A stretch of 64,000 nucleotides of DNA from JANNBN01 sp031430595 (GTDB lineage: Bacteria; Actinomycetota; Acidimicrobiia; Acidimicrobiales; JANYDT01). Shown piece after piece: positions 50,224 to 59,432 of this stretch (position 1 is its first letter; each line of letters begins with the position of its first letter). The notes under the pieces are model-generated. The model was not told the origin of the DNA. It worked only from the letters and a program-made list of their open reading frames with translations, and ran no database searches. The DNA lies in assembly GCA_031430595.1 (NCBI GenBank), contig JANPBU010000045.1:1-64000 (forward strand), given 5' to 3'. The position numbers were made by a program, and so were the translations under genes.

Positions 50224-51248
50224 CTTAAGAGAAGCGTGGTATCGCTTTCTGCAACCAGGTGTTGAGGGTTCTCAAAGCCATCAAACGCGACAATCGTGTC
50301 TGGTTTGGCACTGTCGAATTCGATCTTTCGAACCTCACCTGACACCCATAATGCTACGTACGCAGTTGATCCGATGACGGCAATGCCGGTAGGGGTCGAG
50401 TTGTCGGGCAACGTGACAATGGGCTGCGTGACCTGAGCACACGGCCCCTCTTTCGGAACTTGGGGCCCACAGGACGGCCAACCAAAGTACGGGGGTTTGC
50501 CTGCAGTGCTGGTTTCAAGGTCAATGACGTTCAGTTCGTCGGGCGGAGGGTTTGAATTTGCGGCGCTTACCTCTGTGGTCAACAGTCGATTGTTGGCCAG
50601 GACCGTATGTGCATATGCATTCTTTAATCCAGTTGCGACTATCGAACTTGTCTTGCTCACCGGATCGTAGGCATTGAGTTTGCCGCTTCCTTCAGTGATG
50701 GGACCAGCCTCGTTGTCGCCCGATGTTTCGTACAAGATTCGGCCATCAGGTAGTGGGGTCAAGGTTCCTTCGCTGCGTCCGTTATACGGAAGGTCTGCCA
50801 GTGCAATCTCGGTTGGGCCCACGGTCGAAGTTGTCTCATCGAACAGTGCCCGAACCAGACCTCGTTTGACCATCACCCAAACGACGCCGTTGACATACGC
50901 AAGGCCGGTCGGCTTATCGAGCCGATCGATAAGTACACGTTGTTTCTGGTCTTTCGGGTCGATAAGCAACACCTGACCGAGGCTTGCGTTCTCGTCACCA
51001 TTGAGTTGAGCGATCAGAAACCGGCCGTCGTTCAGAACAAGAAATTGTGTCGGCTGTACCAACCCTTCGATCACAACATCGGCACGTGCGACCGGTTTGG
51101 TCGCCGGTGCAACAGTCGAGATGTTGTTCGAGACACTTGTCGAAGTGGTTGTGCGATCACTGGAGCAGCTCGAAACCACTGCCATCGCCGCACACACGGC
51201 GACAAGTTGGCGAATGTACCTTGATCGCTGGCTGTTGCAGGTTTGCAT
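50178..51248 (-). CDS. Lipoprotein with NHL/sorbosone dehydrogenase-like beta-propeller
   Basis: About 356 residues. The signal ends in a lipobox (AAMAVVSSCSS). The rest is made of repeated propeller blades, for example VLIDRLDKPTGLAYVNGVVWVM and VTLPDNSTPTGIAVIGSTAYVALW, related to ScyD/ScyE and PQQ-type sugar dehydrogenase-like propellers. No catalytic residues are certain. It is anchored outside the membrane and may bind sugars or proteins. Its last 14 codons lie inside argG-junction copy 2, and the same residues are encoded in copy 1. Confidence 0.8.
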   Translation of the reverse strand: MQTCNSQRSRYIRQLVAVCAAMAVVSSCSSDRTTTSTSVSNNISTVAPATKPVARADVVIEGLVQPTQFLVLNDGRFLIAQLNGDENASLGQVLLIDPKDQKQRVLIDRLDKPTGLAYVNGVVWVMVKRGLVRALFDETTSTVGPTEIALADLPYNGRSEGTLTPLPDGRILYETSGDNEAGPITEGSGKLNAYDPVSKTSSIVATGLKNAYAHTVLANNRLLTTEVSAANSNPPPDELNVIDLETSTAGKPPYFGWPSCGPQVPKEGPCAQVTQPIVTLPDNSTPTGIAVIGSTAYVALWVSGEVRKIEFDSAKPDTIVAFDGFENPQHLVAESDTTLLLSEHGTGRILRLSLLR

Positions 51249-51323
51249 GGCTTCAAGCTTGGCCTAACTTTTGTTTGTTGCAGTCGGATCAGCGGGAAGG
51301 CGCTGCGTTAGGTACGCTCGCCC

Positions 51324-53933
51324 ATGATTGCAACGGAACGTTTGTCAACCGATGTGCCGTCTGGGCCGTTTGGGAAGTGGTTGAGACCGATCCCACTGGG
51401 TGTCGGCGGTTTGGTAACGACCGTTGTCGGGGCAATTCTGACCGGCTCTAGTGCCCCATGCGGACAGTTTCACTTTGCGTTTCAGCTCTCGGGCAACCCG
51501 AAGACCCTGAATTCCTGGCTAGCGAGCTGTGACGTGTCGGTGAAGTCGGCCCGGCACACGCTGTTGTGGGACTTCGTCTTCATGGCCGGGTACGGGCTGC
51601 TCTTTTTTGCGATGTGGAGCCATGGCCGGGTGCCGCAGTTGCGTTCTGGGCGACTTCGTCAACTCGCGCTTTGTGGTGTTGGTGCCGCGATCGTTGATGT
51701 GTTCGAAAACCTTGTCAGCCTTGCCGCGGTCGAAACCGACCCAACCGGAGCCTGGGCCTACCGTGGACCAGCCGCCGTGCCGATTTTGATCGCTGCCTTG
51801 GCGTGGACCAAGTGGACACTGCTCGCCCTCGGGCTGATTGCATCGTCTATGCGACTGCTTGGTTGGTTGTTACACCGCATCGATCAAGCCGTTCCGCCTC
51901 GGTCAATGCAGCAAGCGGTTCCGCCTAGTTCACCCGGGCTTCCTCAACCCAATTCCGACGATGGCGGTATGGGCGTGTGTTGCTCGGGTGGAGGCATCCG
52001 CTCGGCTGCCTATTCGCTTGGCGCACTGCGCACGTTCGAAGAGGCCGGTGTGATGGATAGGGCACGTTGGTTGACGGCTGTTTCGGGCGGGGGATACGCG
52101 GCGACGGCTTGGACACTTCTTCGGGCAACGCAAACATCCGCGGACCCGCAACCGAATAGCGCTAGTCAGGTTCTCGATTTTCTTAAGCAACCGGTTCCCG
52201 GTGGAAGTGTTGGCCGTCATCGGTTTTTGCGCAATGGGCCCGGAGGGCTGGTGCGACCGGCTCTCGCTTCTATTCTCTATATACTTACTAATTTGGGCAT
52301 CGTCATCCTTGGCGTGTTTGCTGTTGCTTGGCCCGTCGGCTGGCTGATCGGCAGTAATGCCGTGCAACCCCGCCTACGGCAAGGTGGTGCCACGAGCGAG
52401 CTTCAACTCGGCATGAGAGCGTGGGGTCCTGGTGCCCTCCTTATTGGACTTGGCCTTCTCTTGCTGCTGCTCTCGGTTTGGGTGATCGAGTCTGGACGGC
52501 TTCGAGTTTTGTTGCAAGGGGGCACAGCGCTTCTGGTGGTTGGGTTGAGTCTTGAGTTGCTTCTGTTGGTGTTTCCGCTAGCAATAAACGAGATCGGCCG
52601 GGGTGTTAAGCCCAGTCTGGCAAAGCTAGGCCTCGTAAGCCTTACACCACTCATCGGCGCACTTACTGCCCTCGCCAAGCTGCTGAGAGCACCGGTTCTT
52701 GGCAAACTCAGTCCGAAGTGGATGAAGTTCGGAGGTCTTCTACTTGTTGCTGTCGTGTTCATGATCGGCGGGAAGTTCTCGACCATCGCAGCGACCGGTG
52801 ACGGACCCCTCTCCGGTGTTGGAGTCTGGATTGCTTCGCTATGTATGCTTATGGTGTTGCTTATCCCAGACTTTTCGAACTTGTCACTCCATCAGGTGTA
52901 TCGAAAGAGGTTGCGGCGTTCATTCGGGTTGCGCCGCACACTTCGGTCACCCGGTTCGTGGGTGGTTGAGGCCCCCAGCGAAGCAGAGCAACCGTCATGG
53001 GGCGCCCTTCCGAATACCAACCCGGAGTTGGTACTTTGTTGCACGAGGGGACGGGTTGGGGCAGCGCCCGGCGGACTTGCGTCGGAGAGTTTTACGATCT
53101 CGCGCACGAGTGTTCGGATGGGCAATACCGAGATACCTACGTCTACCTATGTGCAACATCTCACCGGTGCGCGTCTGGTTGATCACAGTGTTGCTACCTG
53201 GATTGCAACGTCGGGGGCGGCATTCGCTTCCGCGATGGGACGTCACAATCTCGGGTCAACCAACGCGTTGCTCGCTGCACTAAATGTTGATCTTGGCCGA
53301 TGGTTACCCAACCCGCGAGTCATACCGAACCTCATGATGAATAACGAGATCTCCGGACGTAATGAGGTTTTCGGCCGGGTTCGATACCCGTACATGTTGC
53401 GAAAGATTCTGGGTCAGTTTGGCGAAGACCCGTTTGTATTCGTCACCGACGGTGGCCACTATGACAACCTCGGCCTCGTCGAATTGTTCCGCCGACGTTG
53501 CTCGTTGATCCTTTGCATTGATGCAAGCGGCGACAAGGTTGGTTCGTACAACACCCTGCGTGAAGCGGCCGAGCTAGCGCTACTAGAACTTCCCCATACT
53601 GTTTCGGCCTTCGACCTTTCTGGTCTGGATCAACTGGCCATGGGTCGAACCGGAATTCCCGATCGCCTGGCTGTGACGATGACAGTGACCTATCACCCCG
53701 TCGAGGGTTCATCCTCGCAGCCCACCTTGGGTACCGTCATCTTTGCCCAGGCGCAGAGAAGCACCTCGATGCCACTCGGGGTCAAGCAGTTCGCTGCTTC
53801 TGATCGGGTGTTTCCGCATTACCCAACGGGCAATCAGTTGCTCAAAGATAAACAGTTTGAAGCACTTGTTGACCTTGGAACGGCAGCGGCTAACGAAATG
53901 CTTGCCCTCATTCCGCCTGGTTTAACTGGCTAG
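51324..53933 (+). CDS. Membrane-embedded patatin-like phospholipase
   Basis: About 869 residues. Four N-terminal helices (residues about 20-185) come first. The patatin oxyanion loop VCCSGGGIRSAAYSLGALR is at about residue 215 and the nucleophile Ser motif TAVSGGGYAATAW at about 250. A second membrane block of six or so helices (residues about 310-520) is inserted, and the catalytic Asp motif VTDGGHYDNLGLVELFRR follows at about 710. The Ser-Asp dyad is thus complete but split by membrane helices. The protein probably hydrolyses membrane lipids. The stop overlaps the convergent acyl-CoA synthetase gene by 4 nt. Confidence 0.85.
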   Translation: MIATERLSTDVPSGPFGKWLRPIPLGVGGLVTTVVGAILTGSSAPCGQFHFAFQLSGNPKTLNSWLASCDVSVKSARHTLLWDFVFMAGYGLLFFAMWSHGRVPQLRSGRLRQLALCGVGAAIVDVFENLVSLAAVETDPTGAWAYRGPAAVPILIAALAWTKWTLLALGLIASSMRLLGWLLHRIDQAVPPRSMQQAVPPSSPGLPQPNSDDGGMGVCCSGGGIRSAAYSLGALRTFEEAGVMDRARWLTAVSGGGYAATAWTLLRATQTSADPQPNSASQVLDFLKQPVPGGSVGRHRFLRNGPGGLVRPALASILYILTNLGIVILGVFAVAWPVGWLIGSNAVQPRLRQGGATSELQLGMRAWGPGALLIGLGLLLLLLSVWVIESGRLRVLLQGGTALLVVGLSLELLLLVFPLAINEIGRGVKPSLAKLGLVSLTPLIGALTALAKLLRAPVLGKLSPKWMKFGGLLLVAVVFMIGGKFSTIAATGDGPLSGVGVWIASLCMLMVLLIPDFSNLSLHQVYRKRLRRSFGLRRTLRSPGSWVVEAPSEAEQPSWGALPNTNPELVLCCTRGRVGAAPGGLASESFTISRTSVRMGNTEIPTSTYVQHLTGARLVDHSVATWIATSGAAFASAMGRHNLGSTNALLAALNVDLGRWLPNPRVIPNLMMNNEISGRNEVFGRVRYPYMLRKILGQFGEDPFVFVTDGGHYDNLGLVELFRRRCSLILCIDASGDKVGSYNTLREAAELALLELPHTVSAFDLSGLDQLAMGRTGIPDRLAVTMTVTYHPVEGSSSQPTLGTVIFAQAQRSTSMPLGVKQFAASDRVFPHYPTGNQLLKDKQFEALVDLGTAAANEMLALIPPGLTG

Positions 53934-55486
53934 CTGATCGCAGGCGCGTCGGCACCGATGAACTGTACGCGTAGTTCTCGTTTCAGTACCTTGCCTGTCG
54001 CGTTCCGAGGAAGCATCTCAATGATCGCGATGTCGTTCGGTACCTTGAACTTCGCAAGCCGTTCGATGCAATGGGCCACCACGGTCGCCCGATCAATAGT
54101 CTGATCTGGTTTAAGAACAAGAACCGCTAAACCAACCTCGCCCCACTTCTCGCTCGGTACTCCAATCACCGCAGCGTCGGCTACCTGAGGAAGCTGGAAC
54201 AGTACGTTTTCAACTTCCGCCGGGTAAACATTTTCGCCGCCTGAGATGTACATATCTTTCCAGCGATCGACAATGAAAATGAAACCCTCGTCGTCGTATC
54301 GTGCAGCATCACCGGTTTTTAACCAACCGTCATGGAATGAGCTTGCTGTTGCCTCGGGCTTGTTCCAGTAGCCGGGCGTAATGTTCGGGCCCTTCGTCCA
54401 CAGTTCTCCAATTTCGCCCCGTGAAACTTCGGTTCCGTCGTCGTTCGCGATCTTGACGGAAGTGTGAAGTAGCGGTTTGCCGGCGGAACCAATTTTTCGC
54501 AACGCATCAGCGGCATCGAGCATCGTTGAGCCGGGGCTGGTCTCCGTCATCCCGTAACCCTGCACGATCTCAACCCCCCGCCCGGCCCACGCTTCAAGAA
54601 TACTAAGCGCGCATGGTGCTCCTCCGACACCAGCAATCTTGAGTCGGCCGAGATCGGTTGTTTCGAACGAGGGGTGTTGCATCATGAATTGGTAGGGTGC
54701 TGGAACCGCAAAGAAATGGGTGATTCCGTAGATCGGGTCTCCGATCACTCGGAGCGCGTCTGCCGGGTCGAATGCTGCTGCAAGCACGACGGTTCCGCCG
54801 GCGTGAAGCACGGGGTTCGCATAGCAGTTAAGGCCACCGGTATGAAAGAGCGGAAGGACAACCAGTTGAACGGTGTCTGGTGATATGCGCGCTGGTATTC
54901 CCAGATTTATACAATTCCAGAACGTCATGCCGTGGGTGATGATCGCCCCTTTCGGGTTTCCGGTTGTGCCCGACGTGTACATGATGGTGCTGGCATCATC
55001 GTGAGTTTGGGGCGCCGCTGCAAAAGGTGAGCCAAGGTGTTGAGCAAGCTTCGACTCGTAGGGGCTGTTCGCCCCGTTCGCCGAATCGATCGTAAGCAAG
55101 TCAATAATCGATGGGCATCGTAGTTGTAGCTCAACGGCAAGCTCGTTGAGCGAAACGTCGTGCAGCAAGAATCGTGGCGTCGAGTCATTGCAGATGTAGT
55201 CAAGCTCGTGAGCGGTGAGCCGCCAGTTCAGCAGAACGGCAATTGCGCCAATACGCCAGCAGGCAAACTGTGCCTCAAGGTATTCAGGGCCATTCTTCGC
55301 AAGCACCGCCACCCGGTCGCCGCGTCCCACACCGGTTTCGGCAAGCACGTTGGCGAATGCGTTCGTTCGGGCGTGCAGATCGGCGTAGGTCAGGTTACGA
55401 CCCGTTGCAAGATCGTGGACCGCACGCTTCGTCGGACGTAAATCGTTGTGGTGGCTGATCCAGTCGTAGAAGGCAATGGTTGACAT
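53930..55486 (-). CDS. Acyl-CoA synthetase (AMP-binding family)
   Basis: About 518 residues of the ANL superfamily, distinct from the enzyme at 33787-35337. Motifs: IMYTSGTTGNPKGAIITH, QGYGMTETSPGS, KTGDAARYDDEGFIFIVDRWKDMYISGGENV in two adjoining blocks, and NATGKVLKRELR with the catalytic Lys. It activates a fatty or other carboxylic acid. The neighbouring patatin-like protein could supply free fatty acids, but the two genes are convergent and not one operon. Confidence 0.92.
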   Translation of the reverse strand: MSTIAFYDWISHHNDLRPTKRAVHDLATGRNLTYADLHARTNAFANVLAETGVGRGDRVAVLAKNGPEYLEAQFACWRIGAIAVLLNWRLTAHELDYICNDSTPRFLLHDVSLNELAVELQLRCPSIIDLLTIDSANGANSPYESKLAQHLGSPFAAAPQTHDDASTIMYTSGTTGNPKGAIITHGMTFWNCINLGIPARISPDTVQLVVLPLFHTGGLNCYANPVLHAGGTVVLAAAFDPADALRVIGDPIYGITHFFAVPAPYQFMMQHPSFETTDLGRLKIAGVGGAPCALSILEAWAGRGVEIVQGYGMTETSPGSTMLDAADALRKIGSAGKPLLHTSVKIANDDGTEVSRGEIGELWTKGPNITPGYWNKPEATASSFHDGWLKTGDAARYDDEGFIFIVDRWKDMYISGGENVYPAEVENVLFQLPQVADAAVIGVPSEKWGEVGLAVLVLKPDQTIDRATVVAHCIERLAKFKVPNDIAIIEMLPRNATGKVLKRELRVQFIGADAPAIS

Positions 55487-55553
55487 GCAACGATTCTGCT
55501 TGAAAACAAAATTGGCGTCCAGATAGGAACCGAGACGAGCCTACGGTCGATAG

Positions 55554-56153
55554 ATGTACTCACTTCCTGATCTTGCGTACGATCCATCAGCCCTAGAACC
55601 GCACGTGTCAGCGCGCATCGTCGAGTTGCACCACGGAAAGCACCACGCTGCCTATGTGAACGGTGCCAACGCAACCCTCGAAAAGCTTGCTGACGCCCGA
55701 TCTAGCGACAAGTGGGATTCGATTGTCGGGCTCGAGAAATCGTTGGCGTTCAATCTGGGCGGACATGTCCTACATTCGATGTATTGGTCGAATTTGTCAC
55801 CCGATGGCGGGGGCGAGCCGACCGGGGCATTGGCTGAGGCAATCGGGGTTGACTTTGGTTCGTTCGCCGGTTTCCGAAATCAGTTCAGTCAGGCCACGAC
55901 ACTGGTGCAGGGGTCGGGCTGGGGCTTGTTGACTTACGAACCGTTGGGCAGGCAACTCATTATTGAACAGCTGGAGGTACATCACGAGTCGACCGTGCTT
56001 GGCGGTGTTCCGATCTTGGCGATCGATGCGTGGGAGCACGCGTACTACCTGCAATACGAGAATCGTCGTGCCGACTACGTGCAGGCAATCTGGAACATCA
56101 TCAACTGGGCCGACGTGTCAACGCGATATGAGAAAGCGGCTGTGCGAAGTTAG
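55554..56153 (+). CDS. sod: Superoxide dismutase (Fe/Mn)
   Basis: About 199 residues. The metal ligands are visible as His26 (ELHHGKHH), His74 (GGHVLHSMYW), Asp158 and His162 (AIDAWEHAYYLQY). The sequence GSGWGLLTYEP is typical of the family. It converts superoxide to hydrogen peroxide in the cytoplasm. Iron or manganese preference cannot be decided by eye. The start is the ATG of MYSLPDLAYDPSAL; there is no strong ribosome binding site. Confidence 0.95.
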   Translation: MYSLPDLAYDPSALEPHVSARIVELHHGKHHAAYVNGANATLEKLADARSSDKWDSIVGLEKSLAFNLGGHVLHSMYWSNLSPDGGGEPTGALAEAIGVDFGSFAGFRNQFSQATTLVQGSGWGLLTYEPLGRQLIIEQLEVHHESTVLGGVPILAIDAWEHAYYLQYENRRADYVQAIWNIINWADVSTRYEKAAVRS

Positions 56154-56170
56154 TCAATGTTCAGCAACGT

Positions 56171-56932
56171 CTACGTGTGAGCTACCCCTACCCTACTCTC
56201 ATCGAGTGGTCGAGGGAACACAAAATCATCGCGAAGTTCGCCTATGCGAAACAGCGCGGCCGGACGATGCTTACCGGTTTTCATATTGCCGGTCTCGACA
56301 ATCAATCCAGCTTCCTCGATCCGACGGCGAAACGATTTCTTTTCGAGTGGTTCATCGAGGACGATCTCGAAGACATGCTGTAACTCCGTGAGGGTGAATG
56401 CCGGGGGCATTAGGCGTAACGGAAGTGCTGAGTAACGGGTCTTTTTTCGTAAGCGCGTGAGTGATCTTGCGAGTAGCAGCGAATGATCGAACGCAAGGGG
56501 TGTGCGCAGAGCTTCGATGACCGGAACCCATCGTGGCTTGTCGGCTTGTTCCTCGAACGTTGGCCCGGCGAGCGACACTGAATGATCGACGAGCGCAAAA
56601 AACAACACGGTTACTGACCAACCTCGTGGGTCGCGGGTTGCGTTTCCGAGCGTCTCAACCTGTTCGAGATACGGTGACGTCACCCCCGTTTTGGCCAGCA
56701 ATTTTCGGTGAGCAGTTTGAGTGATCTCGTCGTCGAGTGCCTCGTCGATAAAACCGCCAGGCAGCGCCAGCTTGCCCTTCGATGGGTGATCCTGCCGCTG
56801 AACTAGCAGCACACTGAGTTCACCGTCGACAATGCCGAAGATGGCGGTATCGACGGTGGTGAGCTGACCCAAAAAATCAGCCCTGCGGTATCTTGCCAGG
56901 AAGGCGGCTTCTGACTCAGGCATGAGAATCAC
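56171..56932 (-). CDS. nrtR: NrtR-type Nudix-like transcriptional regulator
   Basis: About 253 residues. An N-terminal Nudix-like domain (residues about 20-150) has the box GGFIDEALDDEITQTAHRKL followed by LAKTGV; the catalytic REXXEEXG residues are replaced by RKLLAKTG, so hydrolysis is unlikely. The C-terminal winged helix (residues about 175-240) includes FTLTELQHVFEIVL and KSFRRRIEEAGLIV. NrtR proteins sense ADP-ribose-type NAD metabolites and repress NAD genes. It lies 10 nt after nadV, and the perfect palindrome before prs is its probable target. Confidence 0.87.
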   Translation of the reverse strand: MILMPESEAAFLARYRRADFLGQLTTVDTAIFGIVDGELSVLLVQRQDHPSKGKLALPGGFIDEALDDEITQTAHRKLLAKTGVTSPYLEQVETLGNATRDPRGWSVTVLFFALVDHSVSLAGPTFEEQADKPRWVPVIEALRTPLAFDHSLLLARSLTRLRKKTRYSALPLRLMPPAFTLTELQHVFEIVLDEPLEKKSFRRRIEEAGLIVETGNMKTGKHRPAALFRIGELRDDFVFPRPLDESRVGVAHT

Positions 56933-56942
56933 CCATCAGGTC

Positions 56943-58433
56943 TCAACCGCCTTGAATAAGACGATCTCGTACATCATCGAGGGAAATATCGATGAGTAAC
57001 TTCCCGTCTTCAAATACGACTTGAAGTTCACCCTGCTTCTCTTGTTCGGCCGTCTGCTGGTCAAACATTTCATAGCCACCTTTGCTACGTTCGATTCGCA
57101 ACAAGCCCTTTGCCGACTTTTTCTGACCGTCGTCGGTGACTGGGTCTTTAAAAATATCGCGCGCCTCGCCGTTGACCTGACCCCACGTTGCTTTCATGGC
57201 AAAGCCAAAACTGTCGCGAGTCAGATATTGGTACGTGTAACTACCAACACCAAGCACAATGTTTCCGGTTGCGAAACCTTTCGCTTCGAGACCAGCAAGG
57301 ATTGCCTCGGCCCGCACGAGGGTGATTGAGTCGCCATAAATGATTCCGACTTTGTTGTTCAGCAGCTTGTATCCCTTCGGGGTGAGCTCACCACCGAACA
57401 CGTCCCACAGGCATTCAACGGCGCCCTTACGTTCAGGGCTACCTTCTGGGGCTGTGGGGTCACCGCAGATGATCTTGACCGGGTCACCGCTATCTGGCCG
57501 GAATACAACTTTGCAAAGCCCAGCATCGTTCGGTTTCCGGTTCAGAATGTCATCTTTCAACTCAACGACAAACTCAGTGAGAACCTGCCAAAAATCCCAA
57601 GTGTCTGAGACAATGCTGACGATGCCGGTTGGGTACAGTTCGGTCACGAGGCGGCGGAACGTGCTGATCTCATCAGCCTCGGTTCCCATGCACATCACGC
57701 TGTGTTCGGTGGCAGGTACAGATACTCCGATCACCCCGGTTGCGTTATAAAACGTCTCGGCGTAGTCAATCGCGATAACCGTATCTGTGCCTATGAAGCT
57801 GGTGAGGTGGCCCACACCGGCTTGTGCGGCATCGTTGATGCCACTCATTCCACGGAAACTAAAGTCGTGCGCCTGTACGGGAATGAACCCCGGATCAGAG
57901 CCAGTCACTTCGGTGAAGTGATTCAATAGCCGCCGGTATTCATAAGCGATGGTGGCGGTCGCGCATGACTTCCAAAGTTCAGCGCTCATGCAGGTTTCGA
58001 GATAATTGGTCAGCCAGAAGAACCGTTCATCAGTGTTTACGACCGTCAACATTGCCACTCGAATCGGCACCCGCGAACCTTCAGGTAAAGCCTTGATTCG
58101 GATTGGCAGATAGCCCAGATCGTGAAGGTCATTGATGTGATCAACGGGGATTGCGCCGAGACCGAGCGAAGAATCCATTCGGCGGGTGTACTCAGCAATA
58201 ACTTCTTCCTTCGGGCGTTGAAAGAAGTTCTCATTCCACGTGTCGATCAAGAAGTCTTTGATGAATCCTTGTAAACCAAAGCAGACCACTCGGTTTTCAA
58301 ACCCCTTCAGTACGGGTGCCAATCTGCTTGACCGAGGCGTAAAGTTTGAGTAAACGAACTCGGTTCCCTCTGGGTACTGGCGACGATGGTCAGCCTTGTA
58401 AAAGTCGATTGCGGTAAGTGGATTGATTCGCAT
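56943..58433 (-). CDS. nadV: Nicotinamide phosphoribosyltransferase
   Basis: About 496 residues, the usual length for NAMPT/NadV. Recognisable segments are DFYKADHRRQYPEGTEFVYSNFTPR at the start, FSFRGMSGINDAAQAGVGHLTSF near residue 195, and VFRPDSGDPVKIICG near residue 305. It joins nicotinamide and PRPP to make nicotinamide mononucleotide in NAD salvage. It stands between a PRPP synthetase-like gene and the NrtR-type regulator in one tight operon (2-nt gap to the first, 10 nt to the second). Confidence 0.95.
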   Translation of the reverse strand: MRINPLTAIDFYKADHRRQYPEGTEFVYSNFTPRSSRLAPVLKGFENRVVCFGLQGFIKDFLIDTWNENFFQRPKEEVIAEYTRRMDSSLGLGAIPVDHINDLHDLGYLPIRIKALPEGSRVPIRVAMLTVVNTDERFFWLTNYLETCMSAELWKSCATATIAYEYRRLLNHFTEVTGSDPGFIPVQAHDFSFRGMSGINDAAQAGVGHLTSFIGTDTVIAIDYAETFYNATGVIGVSVPATEHSVMCMGTEADEISTFRRLVTELYPTGIVSIVSDTWDFWQVLTEFVVELKDDILNRKPNDAGLCKVVFRPDSGDPVKIICGDPTAPEGSPERKGAVECLWDVFGGELTPKGYKLLNNKVGIIYGDSITLVRAEAILAGLEAKGFATGNIVLGVGSYTYQYLTRDSFGFAMKATWGQVNGEARDIFKDPVTDDGQKKSAKGLLRIERSKGGYEMFDQQTAEQEKQGELQVVFEDGKLLIDISLDDVRDRLIQGG

Positions 58434-58435
58434 GG

Positions 58436-59335
58436 CTAGCGTCTTTCGTTGATGTGAGAAGGGGCGATATTCGGCGTGTTGAAGTCGTATTCGTAACTGA
58501 TGCAGGTCAGCCGAGGGTCAGGGGTTTGGGGAAAACTATTCGTGGTGAAAACGTGATCAATCAGGCCGTTGAAAACATCGAGACCCTTTGAAAAGATGCC
58601 GTGGGTAACAAACAAGATGACCTTCTCAACCTGATTCGCCCGAAGTTGTTCGGCGATCTTTATGAACGTCATACCGCCATCACAAATGTCGTCGGTGATA
58701 ACCGCTGTCTTTCCTGCGAGATTGTCGACGCTTACGCTCACACCAGAGATTCGGCCAGTCTTAGGCTCGCGTACCTTTTCGCAGTACACCAGCGGAACGT
58801 CACCAAGGGCAGTGGCCATGTGTTGGCATCGCGAACGGGCACCCTTGTCTGGGCATACCAGTACCGTGTTCGGCTGCTGAATCAAGTCACGCAACGCCGG
58901 GTGGCTAAGTACTACGTTGCTGGCATCAACGTTCGTTGCCCCGGTCAGATCAATCCCGACCGTGCTGTGACAGTCCCACACCGCAATTCGCCTGGTTGGG
59001 GTCGCTGGCCCGAGAACTCTTGCCATCACGGCGAGTGAGAACGCTTGGCCTGGGGCACACACCCGATCTTGGCGAGCGTACGGAAGATAAGGAATCTCGA
59101 TATCGATGGGCAGGCTGCCGAACGTCTCGATCAGTGCGTTTTCGGTCAACAGAAGATCGAAGAGGTCGTCGGCTGTGTGCAGCCTGGCCCTAATGGTGAG
59201 TTTGGACGGAACCGCCAACGAGGTGGAAACACCGGAATGAAGGTGCGTTAACTGAACATGGCGCTCACCGCCAGAGAAGCCCAGGTGGGTGATGTCGACG
59301 CTGTGATTGTTCTGGTCGGTGACGATGATGGTCAT
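58436..59335 (-). CDS. prs: Ribose-phosphate pyrophosphokinase-like protein
   Basis: About 299 residues. The catalytic flexible loop region reads PYLPYARQDRVCAPGQAFSL and the PRPP-binding loop VITDDICDGGMTFI near residue 215. It makes PRPP from ribose 5-phosphate and ATP, the co-substrate of the nicotinamide phosphoribosyltransferase encoded next. It is shorter and more divergent than housekeeping PrsA, as is usual for copies in NAD salvage operons. I use ATG 59335 because GAGGAAAGG lies upstream; the earlier in-frame start at 59386 is inside the operator. Confidence 0.9.
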   Translation of the reverse strand: MTIIVTDQNNHSVDITHLGFSGGERHVQLTHLHSGVSTSLAVPSKLTIRARLHTADDLFDLLLTENALIETFGSLPIDIEIPYLPYARQDRVCAPGQAFSLAVMARVLGPATPTRRIAVWDCHSTVGIDLTGATNVDASNVVLSHPALRDLIQQPNTVLVCPDKGARSRCQHMATALGDVPLVYCEKVREPKTGRISGVSVSVDNLAGKTAVITDDICDGGMTFIKIAEQLRANQVEKVILFVTHGIFSKGLDVFNGLIDHVFTTNSFPQTPDPRLTCISYEYDFNTPNIAPSHINERR

Positions 59336-59364
59336 CGTTTTTCCTTTCCTCGAGTTGAGGGTAG

Positions 59365-59393
59365 CTAGATAGTGGCACAATGCCACTATCTAG
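59365..59393 (-). promoter_or_regulatory. Perfect 29-bp palindrome, probable NrtR operator
   Basis: CTAGATAGTGGCA (59365-59377), CAA, TGCCACTATCTAG (59381-59393): a perfect 13-3-13 inverted repeat. It lies 30 bp before the prs start, where a bound repressor would block the whole NAD salvage operon. The regulator encoded last in that operon is the obvious candidate. Confidence 0.8.
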
Positions 59394-59432
59394 TCAAGGA
59401 AAAGTGTTGGGTCGGGTCTGTCGTCGGCAAAC

